Shown piece after piece: positions 1 through 10,152 of a DNA stretch of 64,000 bases. The DNA is taken from assembly GCA_029204225.1 (NCBI GenBank), contig CM055106.1:50289325-50353324 (forward strand). The letters are read 5' to 3'. The position numbers and the translations under genes were made by a program. This stretch comes from Diphasiastrum complanatum (lineage: Eukaryota > Streptophyta > Lycopodiopsida > Lycopodiales > Lycopodiaceae). Every line of letters begins with the position of its first letter. Position 1 is the stretch's first letter. A model generated the notes under the pieces. It made no database searches, was not told the origin of the DNA, and saw only the letters and a list, made by a program, of their open reading frames with translations.

Positions 1-80
1 TAATTGGATGTGTTGTTTCTTTGTTTTCGTTCTTATTTTATTTTGTGCAGTATCTTTATTCGGTTTATGTTTTCTTGCAG

Positions 81-698
81 TGGTATTCTATGGCAAGGGT
101 GGGCTTGAAGAATATTGCAAGGTGGATGAAAATTATGGTAAAAGATATTCCTGGCTGTGATTTAGGATTGATTTCTAATAAGAGTGCACGAGTAACGGTT
201 GTTAAAAGGCTGAATTCCATGGGCCTGCCACTTGAAATTGGTATGAAGTTGACCGGGCATTTGTCAAGAGACGGTTATATGCATTACAACACTGATGCAG
301 AGGGCATTGAGATGCGAGCTTTGCAAAATGTCATGTCTGCTGTGGTTGGAACATGCGGAGATGTGTCATGGCAAGCGGCATTGGAGTATGAGAAGAAACG
401 CTACAAAGCCGTTCATGGTTATGTTGTTGCGGAACCTCTAAAGACCCTGGATGTTTCTTCTTCTACGATTTCTGATAAAGTTGGTGTTGGCGAGATGTAT
501 CTTTGTAATAATGTTGTTGTTTATGGCTGTTCGATAGGGCCATCTACTTCTATGTCTGTAGATTGTTGGTTTTCTACAGATGATGATTGGTGGCGTTGCC
601 AAGATGTTTTGGATGAAATTGATAATTTGATTTCTAGTCACAAGAAGAACTACAATGGCTTCACAAATGCTAGAAGTAGATTGTTACAGGCAGATTAG
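81..698 (+). CDS. Crypton-like tyrosine recombinase, C-terminal catalytic part (partial, 5' end outside or in upstream exon)
   Basis: The frame is open from before base 21 to the TAG ending at 698. A pyrimidine-rich stretch ending TTCTTGCAG at 80 looks like a splice acceptor, so the coding exon probably starts at the Trp codon at 81. The segment starting WYSMARVGLKNIARWMK, followed by NKSARVT (189-191 is the Arg), a Leu-rich helix, LTGHLS (His at 258-260) and GYMHY (candidate nucleophile Tyr at 285-287), has the order and spacing of the C-terminal catalytic block of tyrosine recombinases of the Crypton/DUF3504 type: (H/K)xxR, GH, Y. The Lys of NKSAR stands where many relatives have His. The box I Arg would lie upstream and is not visible. 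The last 120 residues have no motif I recognise. The enzyme would cut and rejoin DNA through a 3'-phosphotyrosine. A chromosomal domesticated gene is an alternative to a transposon. Confidence 0.6.
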   Translation, partial: WYSMARVGLKNIARWMKIMVKDIPGCDLGLISNKSARVTVVKRLNSMGLPLEIGMKLTGHLSRDGYMHYNTDAEGIEMRALQNVMSAVVGTCGDVSWQAALEYEKKRYKAVHGYVVAEPLKTLDVSSSTISDKVGVGEMYLCNNVVVYGCSIGPSTSMSVDCWFSTDDDWWRCQDVLDEIDNLISSHKKNYNGFTNARSRLLQAD

Positions 699-1045
699 TA
701 ATGTTTAGGCAGATTAGTAATGTTTCTGACATGCAGGTAGTAGTGATTTTGACAGTGTGCTTCATTTTCTTAGTGTACTGGAAAAAAAATCAATAATCAG
801 TTTTTGGAGATACAGTTTACATGTGGAATGGAATTTCTTTCATTTGTATTGTGTAATTTACTTCTTGTTGTTTTTTTACTGTTTGTATAATGCTCAAATT
901 TTAATTTACTGCTCAATATTTTCTTTGTATTGTATAAAGAAGATTTATATGCTTTAATATACTGTCTGTATACGGTTTGGGGGGGTGCTCATTCCGGCTT
1001 ATTACGTGGCCTAATTTTCATACATAAACGGCCGCACCTACCAAT
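699..1045. other. AT-rich non-coding stretch
   Basis: A short near-duplicate (AGGCAGATTAGTAATGTTT) straddles the stop codon of the recombinase frame, then T-rich sequence with no coding signal. It may be the 3' flank of the recombinase element. Confidence 0.4.
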
Positions 1046-1226
1046 AACGCTTGTGATTGGTGTCGGCACAAACACAGAGTGGGGACAGGCGATGGCGACT
1101 TTGAGCCAAGATATTGCCGAAGAGACTCCTCTGCAAGTTGGCTTGAATGGGTTCGCTACGTTCATCTGTAAGATAGGCTTGACAGGTGCATCCATTGTGT
1201 TTATTATTTTTTTTACACTATATTTT
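1046..1226 (+). pseudogene. P2B-type Ca2+-ATPase (ACA-like) exon fragment
   Basis: The frame reads TLVIGVGTNTEWGQAMATL, then SQDIAEETPLQVGLNGFATF, then a hydrophobic helix ending LYF. This matches the conserved stretch of plant autoinhibited Ca2+-ATPases that follows the actuator domain (the (V/I)GxNTEWG...EETPLQV(R)LNGxATFIG block) and leads into transmembrane helix 3. In this family the pump exports Ca2+ from the cytosol. Here only about 60 residues exist. The upstream bases have no convincing acceptor AG and no homologous coding, while GTAAAG after LYF could be the old donor. The usual Arg of QVRLNG is Gly and the Gly of FIG is Cys. The piece is more GC-rich than its flanks. It looks like an isolated exon remnant or a fragment captured by a mobile element. 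A live exon of a widely spaced gene is possible but not supported. Confidence 0.65.
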
Positions 1227-1381
1227 GTAAAGGGGAGAGGGCTTAATCTCTTTTGTAATTTTTATTTTTTTTATCCTAAAGTTTATTCAATGAATTTGTT
1301 ACATTTACTATATGTTTTTTATGATATTTTTGACGACATATGTACACGTTTTTGCTGGGCGTGTACACATTTTTGCTGAGC

Positions 1382-1384
<3 letters not shown>

Positions 1385-1462
<78 letters not shown>
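1385..1462. repeat. (TA)n microsatellite running into (CA)n
   Basis: About 66 bases of alternating TA followed by CACACACACAC. Just upstream GTACACGTTTTTGCTGGGC and GTACACATTTTTGCTGAGC are two near-identical copies. Confidence 0.95.
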
Positions 1463-1463
<1 letters not shown>

Positions 1464-1779
1464 GTAAAGAGTGTCCATCGTTGACGGGCAATGGCGGCCG
1501 ATCTAGGCGACGAACGATGATTTGAAAATTGAGTATCTCATTGACGGGCGATGATTTTCCGATGATTTGGAAATTTAGTATATATCAAAGTGACACTCAC
1601 TTGTTCCAACTTTTGACCTTTGATGATTTCGGATTCATCTAATTTCATTACAATAATAATCTTTCCATTTACTTGATGTTCGTCTAGTTTATAGAATCGA
1701 ATAATGTATTTTAGAATATTTTCAATATAAATTAGATGAAGTGGTTGGCATAGGCTACTTTGAACATTCCGTCATTATA
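1463..1779. repeat. Two diverged copies of a ~60-base unit, then AT-rich sequence
   Basis: TTGACGGGCAATG and TTGACGGGCGATG, each followed by CGATGATTTG(A/G)AAAT(T)GAGTAT-like sequence, occur twice between about 1480 and 1590. The rest is AT-rich with no coding signal. Confidence 0.5.
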
Positions 1780-2430
1780 TTAATTTATTGCTAATCTTAT
1801 TCGATATGGACAAGGAAGATAAGTTTTCTTCACCACCATTTGAGAAAATGCTTCTTCAACTATTCTAAAAAAAGTAGAATAAGCATTTATGCTAATTCCA
1901 AAATCATCACATGCATCTTGTATCACATTTGCATCCAAGCAAGTTTGAACCTTATTCAAAACAGTCTCTACAATTTTCTTTTTCATTTTTTCAAACCGAA
2001 CATTTTTCATCATTACCTTTGTTGACGTTTTTGGTTAAACATGACTTAGAGATTCTCTAATGCATGAACGATCTGTTAAATAGTTCTTTGCCACCAAACA
2101 TGAATACAAATCAAATAAACAGTTTATAAAAAAAACATACTTAGATGTTGGAATCTTTTTTTTCTGATTGCCGCTATGTGTGAATAAGTCATCAGTATTC
2201 TTCATCGGTACTCTCTTTCTTTTCCTTTTCATCATTGTCTGTTTTAAAACTTGTATATGAACAACAGATTTTAAATTATCGGATCGCAACTTCTCCATGG
2301 ATTCTAACATATCTTGGTTTGAGCCTCGAAGACTAATGACTGTAGTATTCAACTCTGATATAATATGCTTGAGTGCATTGTTTTCAACACTAGTGTATTG
2401 AAGCAATTGTTGATTTGCACATTGCAATTG
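1780..2430 (-). CDS. Unidentified basic coiled-coil reading frames
   Basis: Two minus-strand frames follow each other with a gap of about 20 bases. The upstream one (2427-2035) begins with Gln/Asn-rich heptad-like sequence, SLRGSNQDMLESMEKLRS, then a basic run KRKRKRVP. The downstream one (2013-1780) has MKKKIVETVLNKVQTCLDAN and DDFGISINAYSTFFRIVEEA. I do not recognise either. The coiled-coil pattern and the basic patch are the only visible features, and neither frame has clear splice sites tying them together. They could be exons of a small nuclear coiled-coil protein or the accessory ORF of a mobile element. Confidence 0.25.
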
Positions 2431-3250
2431 TTGATTAGCAAACTATAATTGCTGATTAAGACAAGATACACTGTGCATTCCAATATCACGCAACCTTTGA
2501 AATATCCAAGTAATCGCTTTTTCCTTCGCATACAAATCTGAGAAAATGAGTTATGGGCTTGAAATCTAGACACAAATTGGTAGTTGGATCTCTAGGATAA
2601 ATTGATCCATCCACCCACAAATCTATATTCTTTGATTATTCATTCTCAATTCTCTAACTATTTCAGCAACATTCTCTACAACTTTCCAATTTTTCTTAAT
2701 AAATGGAGTGCATTCCATAGGAAGTGCAACATGCAAATGGAACATTGCCATTATTGAAAGCTACAATACGTAAATGCTTCAAACTACAATAAGTCAAAAT
2801 GAATAGATCTAGCGTACCTTACGTTTTGTAATGTCTATGTCGTGTTGAGAAATCGTCATGTCTCATATTTCACTGTAAGCATACAAAGATTTCAAAAGTG
2901 CTCATTGTACTCCCGCTTCAGTTTTTGCAGAGAGCACACCAAGATTTACAGCGATACTCTTAAATCTCTAGCTCCGAATTTAGAAATGTGCATGTAGAGA
3001 AGTTATTACATTTCATGCTTAACTAACTAATGTTTGATATTAACCATAGTAGTTAAATGTCGAGCAAGGCCGAAAACTCAAAAAATGGCAACCAAAAGTT
3101 ACCGGTTTGTATTCTCTCTCTATGTAGCTTCTCTCTAAAGTGAAATTTCTTAAAGGGCCCATTTTGAGCCCATATTTCTCCTAATTATATTGTACTAATC
3201 ACACTGAGAGGATTATTAGTAGTACAAAGTGGAGACAACTAGTGTCACTT
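2431..3250. other. No feature seen
   Basis: AT-rich sequence. Short minus-strand frames have no recognisable content. Confidence 0.3.
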
Positions 3251-3494
3251 TGTGATAATCATAGTTGCCTTCATATAGCTATGAATCTTGTGCATCATGC
3301 TAGAAAAAAACATATTGAAATTCATAATCATTTTGTTACAAAAAAACTTGTAGGAGAAAGTTGTAGATCTAGTGTTTTGTAAATCTAATGACCAAATAGT
3401 AAATATTTTACAAAACTTTCTGGGAGGAATTAAATATGAGAAACTATGCTCGTTGATAAGATTGGTTGAATGTATATTGATCATTGAGGAGTAG
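3251..3494 (+). pseudogene. Ty1/copia RNase H C-terminal remnant
   Basis: The frame reads CDNHSCLHIAMNLVHHARKK, then HIEIHNHFVTKKL, which is the end of copia RNase H (the (W/C)CDNxSxxxLxxNPVFHxRTKHIEI(D/H)xHFIREK block). The frame then stops and decays. TTGAGGAGTAG just before 3495 serves as a plausible polypurine tract. This is the 3' end of a plus-strand copia element whose upstream part is gone. Confidence 0.75.
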
Positions 3495-3700
3495 TGTTAG
3501 AAAGTCAATGATAATTTTACATAGGCTATCTTAGTTTATATTAAGTCAATCTTAAATATTGTACCTTGGACCAAATAACTAGTTAAGTTAATGTAGTGCG
3601 TGAACCTCGCTCTTAATGCTCAATATAAACTAGGGGTTGATTGTATAGTTGTCATTTTTCTCTTTTGGCGTCCATGGTGGCTTGTGCTTCTTATTTTTGT
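3495..3700 (+). repeat. Probable copia 3' LTR, start only defined
   Basis: TGTTAGAAAGTC begins directly after the purine-rich tract that ends the RNase H remnant, as expected for a 3' LTR. The far end cannot be placed because no second LTR copy is present, so the end given is nominal. Confidence 0.4.
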
Positions 3701-4380
3701 ATGTTTTTGTTGACATTGAAATCTTTCTTAAGATTTTACTATTTTTAAGATTCTTTTTATTGGTGGATAAGAAAAAGGCATATCTCAATGTCATTTAAAG
3801 GAAATGAGAGAAGTGAGAAAGGCCTAGTCCACCTATTGTATAAACAAGCAATTAGATCATTGCTTTCAAGCTCTCCAGGATTAACTATTTTCGCTCATGT
3901 TTTACAATTTTTGGATCCTAAAAAAACTTATGCTAGTAGTTTTGAAATTGGCATAGTTGTGTTATGATATGGCAAACATGCAGCTTTTGAGTAGGACCTT
4001 GATCATGAAATCCATTACATAGAGGGTGCTAGTAACTATTTATGCTCTTATTCAAATTGATGAAGTGATTTCTTTAAAAGCTTTCTATTGATTTTTATCT
4101 TTCATTCAGAGGACTCTATCAAATACATTCATGCCTTGGTCATTTATGATAGGAAGTACAAACGAGTGCACAACAAAACAACTAAGTTACAAGATGCTCA
4201 ATCTATTGAAAAGAATAAAAATGTAGTAGATCAATCTTCCATCTAGTATGGACTCTTGTTCATAGATGGGAACATATGTGTGCTAGCATGACTTTGAGAA
4301 ATATAAAATTTCGTATGAGTGCTAGCTAGGACATTGGGAAACATAAAATTTCGTATGAGTGTCATGATACACACTGTGTT

Positions 4381-4500
4381 GGGCACCCGAGCATACATAG
4401 GACTCTTAATTTGGTGGGAATGAACTTTTACTAGCCAAAGATGAAACCTTTTCTAGAATCAAATGTCTTGGATTGTAAACAATGCCACTTACAAAATGTA
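4381..4500 (+). pseudogene. Ty3/gypsy integrase zinc-finger remnant
   Basis: Reading from 4381 gives GHPSIHRTLNLVGMNFY, a stop, PKMKPFLESNV, then CKQCH. This is the HHCC zinc finger at the start of gypsy integrase (compare [20 protein letters not shown] at 54.76 kb in this window). The usual Trp of FYWPK is TAG here. The flanks at 3.7-4.38 and 4.5-5.0 kb are AT-rich and I could not assign them. Confidence 0.65.
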
Positions 4501-5002
4501 TGAAATTAAAATGCTTAGAGGGTAGAGGACTATTATGTCCATTATAGATCTTAGACATGAAGTGGGATTGATTGTCTTACCAAGTTAGCTACATTTATTA
4601 CGAAGGGCATCTATTTTCTTTCATGGTGTCATGACAATCTCGAGCACATCTTTCTTCTATAGTAGTGTGTCCACTTTTTTTTTTTTTTGTCACATATTGA
4701 AATTGGCTTTTGATTTTCCAATACCACAAAAGGCTTGGATGCCATAGCATGAGCCACTATATCGTGTAAAACAAATTACATAGTGTATGTGATAATGCAA
4801 GTACCAAACTATGTAGTCTATGGGGCAATTTAGGTATCAAACCATCAATACCATGAACAATATCCACTTTTAAGGTATTACATTGTATTTTTGTGGATAC
4901 ATTACAAGTTTGATAGGTTGAAAAATTCAAATCATAACATGGAAAAGGTATTTTGACACATTTGAAAACCAAAATTTGAGTAAAAACGCTATTTCAGAAT
5001 AT

Positions 5003-5160
5003 TTTTTGCAGCCTCCAAACATAGAATGCCGTTGTGCTAAGTGAATTAGCTAGAAACAAAAAATGTAGCTTTCAAAGATAGCACGACGTCGGCGTGCTAA
5101 TTGTAATAGGAAAAAAAAATTGCAACCTCCAAAGATGGCACAACGGTGTGCCAAGCAAAA
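5003..5160. repeat. Three diverged ~57-base tandem units
   Basis: GCAGCCTCCAAACATAGAATG, GTAGCTTTCAAAGATAGCACG and GCAACCTCCAAAGATGGCAC start at about 5010, 5067 and 5123, each followed by a (G/C)GTG(T/C)GCTAA/CAAG-like end. Confidence 0.5.
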
Positions 5161-5559
5161 CAGCCCGAATATTTTTTTAAATAAAAATAAATTTAAATTT
5201 AAATTCTCAGTTGTTTCGCTATGCACATCAAAAAAATTTGTGCCATATTTTGAGGCTTAAAAAAATTTAATTTCAAAATTTTCTTAGCTTGGGATACCAT
5301 TAATGGGATTTTTAATAACAAACATTCAAGTAGTGGCATAAAAAAGGTCGCACACCATGTGCTATCTTTTTGTTGCATCATGACAAGAAAGAAACTCATG
5401 AAAATCGCAAAAAAATTGTGAAAATTTGCCTATATTGGCAAATCTAGCCTTGTAGTATAATGTAAATTTTGTACATAAGGGGTTTCCACACATGTGAGGC
5501 CAAGATGCCATGTGGCAAACCACTCCTAAAAGAATTATGGGGTTATGTAAATGGCACAA

Positions 5560-6200
5560 TAGCTAAGCTTGAAGATCTAGAATTGTTGACCGATTGGAAA
5601 GCAGAAAATGCTAGGGCTTGGCCATCATATTCATAAACCATTAAGATTCACAAATTGCCCATGTGGCTTATTGTTTCAATGCCAAAGAAGCATGGGATGT
5701 TGTGACTGGCTTATTTAAAACTACATATATTGTTAGTCGTATGCTTTTGAGAAAAACATTTCTATCCATTGATGAAAGAACTTCAATCTGTGACCATCTA
5801 AATACAATGCTTCTAAATCAATTAGTAGCAGTAGGTGCTCCAATGTCTGATGAACATGCCATCATGGCTTTTTCAACAAGTATGTCTCTTTATGAAAATT
5901 AGTATTGCTTTTAAGCACTGCTCCTTAGATGGCATTCCAAAAGGTAACAACAAGTCTACCGCACGAAGAAAATAAGAAAGAAAAGATTTTGCTCCTTGAA
6001 TGACAAGTCAATTGTCTTGTTTACCAAGAAGCAACGTTCGAAGAAGAAGAAAGAGAAGAGGGACAACAAAACATTACAATAGTGATATGCACCAGAAGGT
6101 GCTCAAATTGCTTTTGTGCCATATTGTTACGAGTAAGTATTTCTACAATCAATTGAAGTTCACACTCTTATTTTTGACTATTAGACATTAATATGTTTAA
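5560..6200 (+). pseudogene. Ty1/copia gag remnant (UBN2-type)
   Basis: The best frame (5663-5902) contains NAKEAWDVVTGLFKTTY, then HLNTMLLNQLVAVGAPMSDE, the standard gag pattern AxxxWdxLxxxYe...hin.f..l...L...G..i.de. The frame is shifted before it resumes towards 6000-6190. No LTR is seen upstream. With the RNase H end at 6.79 kb it may be the two ends of one internally deleted copia element. Confidence 0.65.
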
Positions 6201-6785
6201 TGTTTGTTTGTTTGGTTGTTTTTGCAGTCATCATTGGACTACACAGATGATTTCATTACAAGTGGATGATGAAGGCTTGTGTAGTCTAGTCATATTGGTG
6301 CTGCCAATTTCTTGCGTTCATCTCATGCGCATGTGAATTCGGCTATCTATAAGAATTGATTTCATATTTTTCTATTTTTGAAAACAATTTGCATAATAAA
6401 GGACAGAGAAATTTTTGATGCAAAGGTAAGTTGTAAGTTTTTTCATTTAAGTTTCATACAAAATAAAACTCGCTTCAAATGGTGTGTTGACATTTGCACT
6501 TTCATTTCAGTCTTTGTTAGCTAATTTTTTGACATGCTAAATTGGGCTAAAAATAAAAAAATTCAAATGATTTTTATTAGTTTTTGCAAAAGAATATTGT
6601 GTATTTGATGCAACGGGCAAAAAATTTTGGCCTATATAGCCATTTGTCAAGGAGGTCCCAAGTCCACACCTAAATGGACTACCAAGATATTTGATATATA
6701 AATCAGCCTTAAAGATCTTGGGTGAAAGTGAGGATAACAATATACAGTGACAACCAAGGATGCATAGCATCATGTCAAAACACAG

Positions 6786-6955
6786 CCTTCCACAAAGAGA
6801 ACGAACATATAGATATACAATGCCATTTCATCCAAGAGAAAGTAAAGGATGGTGAAATCAAGCTCTGATATTGTGCAACAACCTCAATGCCAGCTGACTT
6901 TCTTACTAAGGCATTAACAAAAGAAAAATCAAATTTGAGTTTGTGAGAGGAGGTG
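6786..6955 (+). pseudogene. Ty1/copia RNase H end and polypurine tract
   Basis: The frame reads AFHKENEHIDIQCHFIQEKV, KDGEIKL, stop, YCATTSMPADFLTKAL, the expected end of copia RNase H (HIDI..HFIRE...GxI...Y..T..Q.ADilTKal). One in-frame TGA interrupts it. GAGAGGAGG before 6956 is the polypurine tract. Confidence 0.75.
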
Positions 6956-7301
6956 TTGGGTAGACATCAAGCTCACATCTTATGCAGGTTAATTATCATC
7001 TTACTAGCTGGTTAAGGGAAAAGAGTAGGATAGACTAGTAGTTATAATTACTGGACGTGAAAGAGACTCGTGCACAGTAGACATAGTGTGAACAAGAAAG
7101 CTTCCTTGTTGGGCCTTACACAGCCTGCGCAGAATGATAGAGATGTGTATAAAGAGTGTGTTGTGCATCAATACAACCATGCTTTCTGTTTTCTCTCTGT
7201 TAGGTGTGTATTCATTGTTCTGGTTTGAAAATATATGTCCTCTTTTATCAGCTTTTTGTCACAGGTTCGTAGGTAATACAGACATTGTTCTTAGCGCTAC
7301 A
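6956..7301 (+). repeat. Copia 3' LTR (end approximate)
   Basis: TGTTGGGTAGACATCAAGC starts immediately after the polypurine tract. The end is put near GCGCTACA but no partner LTR allows a check. Confidence 0.4.
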
Positions 7302-7339
7302 AACAGCTCAAGAGCAGTAGAAATTTACTGACTAATAGC

Positions 7340-8010
7340 TAGAAGAAATCAGATAACATGGCTGCTTTCCCTGCAGTCATGATTTAATTGCAGCTAGCAC
7401 GAACTGTTCAGTGTTTTCTGGTGTAATCTAATTAGCTCAAATCTCAGTTCTAAGTCAATGGTGGATCAATATCGAGTTAAGTCGATGAATCATCATAAAG
7501 TCACAAGGGAAACTAAATCCATCATCCATATCACTCACTGGAAGAGCTGCAAACAACATAAGACCTGTTATTTTCAGTGAGAATAAATCAGACAACACGG
7601 CTGCCTGTTTTTCATTCATGATTTAATGGCCGTGAACATGAAGAAAGGAATTTTATTCTTTACTGTCTGTTGTTGCAATCTGTAATCAGCTCAATACTCA
7701 GGAGTCAGGTATATGCTAACAGTTAATAACTAATAAATTTGAGAGAAATCGTCGAGCTGCAATGGCTGCACTGAATCAGCTGATCCTTTTCGTAGAGGTT
7801 GGCTTTCCAAAAGCTCTGTGGCTGCCAGTTTTTCCTGCAGTCATGAATTATTTGCTGTGAACATATGAAAAAATTTCTACTCCTTTCGGTTGTAATCTGT
7901 AAGTTGCTAAAATCTCAGGTCTAAGCTAATGGTTGATAAGTATGAACCTGGGATAAATCATAGAGCTACAATGGCTTCACTGATTCTAGTCCTTTTCGTA
8001 GAGGTTGGCT
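7340..8010. repeat. Three diverged ~220-base tandem units
   Basis: Each unit carries a GCTGC(C)...CTGCAGTCATGA(A/T)TTA segment, a TGTAATCTGTAA-like segment, then CAGCTCAAATCTCAGGTCTAA-like sequence. Units start near 7360, 7600 and 7820. The phrase CCTTTTCGTAGAGGTTGGCT occurs at about 7788 and 7990, the second at the 3' end of the LEA_2 remnant, so the units may derive from the region just downstream of that gene. Confidence 0.6.
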
Positions 8011-8777
8011 TTCCAAACACAGCTTTTAGAAAGCAAGCGGGCACCTCCTGGTGCCTTCGGAAGGCTCACTTCGACATCGCATTTGTATGTATACTCTTTC
8101 CACACACAGCCCGTGCCTTTTAGCAGCAATGGTTTGCCAGCTCCCTCCGTTTCCAGACTGCATTTATCACCTGATCTAATGTATTTCTTCCAAGATCCTT
8201 GAACAACGATTCTTGCGTGTATGTGCATGTTTACTTGAAGGGGGATCACATTCTTTGCGATTGCTTGCTCAAGACCAGAAGCGGCATCCCTGCTGAGAGT
8301 AACATCGTCTGCATGGAGCGGAACGTGAATATTTGTAACGTTTTTGTGGCCTTGATAGAGCTGCTGGCCAAAACTGCACTCTCCAAGAATGATATCTTGG
8401 TATGATATGGCCATCCTCATATTCTGGTAGAATATGCTTATCTTCTTATTGGGTTGAAAGTCTCAACTGACAGGATCAGTCCATAGCTAGGTTTTATTTC
8501 GGAAGAAGTGGAATTATCTTCGAAGGATGATACATCTGATATGTTCAGCTTCGTGATTTGTACGTTTCCAAGAATGTATCTAGATTCCTTGGGATTCAAT
8601 CCGAATGCGATAAGGCATAGAACCGTCACCTGACATGGCTACGAGCATCAAAAAGATTGTGCCAAATATGCAGCATCTGTTGTGGAAACAAATTAGCTGA
8701 CTGAAGCGTTTGCCTCGAGCTACAGGCATTGGCAAGCCTTTACTGGGACTATCAACATGTGGCTTGCTGACCCCCAT
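7986..8777 (-). pseudogene. NDR1/HIN1-like (LEA_2 domain) membrane protein, frameshifted
   Basis: Reading right to left: a candidate start at 8777 (MGVSKPHVDSPSKG), a short basic cytosolic part, a hydrophobic anchor FGTIFLMLVA, a change of frame near 8615, then NPKESRYILGNVQITKLNIS and GLILSVETFNP, a second change of frame near 8450, then NKKISIFYQNMRMAISYQ, LYQGHKNVTNIHVPLHAD, AIAKNVIPLQVNMHIHARI. This is the order of plant NHL/LEA_2 proteins: an N-terminal anchor, (R/N)PK..., V...lt.s, NPNKKI.iyY, FYQ...n.T, then V.....vR. The joins NP|NKK and the anchor join each need one base. Near the C-terminus CVWKEYTYKCDVEV and CVWKANLYEKD look like a short internal duplication. The family has membrane-anchored roles in defence and stress. 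Two frame changes suggest a pseudogene, or base-calling errors. Confidence 0.65.
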
Positions 8778-10049
8778 GTTCTGGACGACCACAATACAGA
8801 TTTCGTCAGGTTGTAATCCATATATCTCAAGATCTTTCAATGAAAATCTTGCAGGCATGGACTGCAAGTATGCATATAATCCTGGGAGAGAAATGCAATT
8901 GAATCTGATCAAAAAAGTTCTATGGCTACAAAATGACGTCCCAAGTTTTTCTAGAGTTCTCTTTCCTTAGCTGAAAAAAGCCAAAATCCAATGAATTTCA
9001 GCTTTTCTTGTGGGGTGATAACAGGGACAGCGAGCAAGGTCACCTCATCAAGCTGATTCTAGGGGGTTTTGTAAGTATCAAGGCTACTGGCGGGCGGCTA
9101 CTGCAGCAAATCAGATGAGCACTAGAGCTACTTATATTCAGCCGAAGGCTGCTCTAGTTAGACCCCGTAACTTACATCTGCTGAATTGGTTCTGACTTCA
9201 GCATGATGATCAACGAACCGATCACGGCAACTACTAGGTCAGCCACTCTCTAGTGGAGGTAGAATTGACATAAGCCTTAAACAACTTCCACGAAAGCTTT
9301 TGCACCACGGTACCTGAATTGAATTCTAGCAATCGTGTCAACTTCTGGATGTTCAAAATATCCTAAGCTGAAATCATACTGTCTAACCAGCTTTGACACA
9401 AAGTACCAAAGCTCATACTGACTAGGTCTATGTCATCAATCTCAATGTTTTCTCATTGAGGCTGATTCAGATGCATAGATTCTATTGAAAATAACCTTTT
9501 AGTTATGTGTTTTGAAGTAATCTATTTGCTCCGCTAATTTATCTGAGATACAAGCATCACCGCTTAAGGATGTGGAATGGCAATCTAGTGGAAATCTTTT
9601 GGTGGTGGGTGGGCCATGATTGCTAAACTTCATCATGTCGCCCTTTGATTTATACTAGAAAATGCATTTCTTTCCACTGGCTTCCAACACGGATACAAAT
9701 GGCACCCAGAGACCTTCCACCCATATGTTATTTTACAGAATGTCTTTTGCCTATTTCCAACACGCAACATCTCCAAAAAGTAGCTCAATTTTAAACATCA
9801 ATTTCTAATGGCCTACAGAAAAATCAGATGGATTCTGCTAATTCATATTAATTCATGTGCTATTTTGATCAGGTAAAACACGTCTCATCTTCTTTAGTGA
9901 AAAGCTACGCAAAAAAAGTTGCTGAAAGCTATCAGTGGAAAATTGATGTTCACTTTGTCCAGCATTCCACTAAAACTCAGCATCGATCTCATTGCCATGC
10001 CCATTTTTATACCTAATATAAAAAGGCAGAATGCAGCAACCCGAGTGCA
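8778..10049. other. No convincing gene
   Basis: Mixed-composition sequence. The part to about 9.3 kb may be flank of the LEA_2 gene. No domain, LTR or terminal repeat seen. Confidence 0.3.
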
Positions 10050-10124
10050 CGCTGCCAGCCCAGTACAATCTTCACAAGTCATATATATATATATGACTTG
10101 TCAAGATTATACTGGGGTGGCTGT
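10050..10124. repeat. Near-perfect inverted repeat (about 37-base arms) with TA centre
   Basis: The left arm (GCCAGCCCAGTACAATCTT, CACAAGTCATATATA) pairs with the right arm (TATATATGACTTGT, CAAGATTATACTGGGG, TGGC), with only a few mismatches. There is essentially no loop. It would form a long hairpin in RNA or an extruded cruciform. Confidence 0.85.
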
Positions 10125-10152
10125 GTGTGTGTGTGTGTGTGTATATATATAA
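10121..10152. repeat. (GT)n microsatellite then (TA)n
   Basis: GTGTGTGTGTGTGTGTGTGT followed by ATATATAT, directly at the end of the inverted repeat. A CACACACACA run follows at about 10158. Confidence 0.9.

Noticed and set aside
8005..8405. Plus-strand frames at 8005-8202, 8199-8405 and 8710-8970
   Set aside because: Antisense shadows of the LEA_2 remnant.
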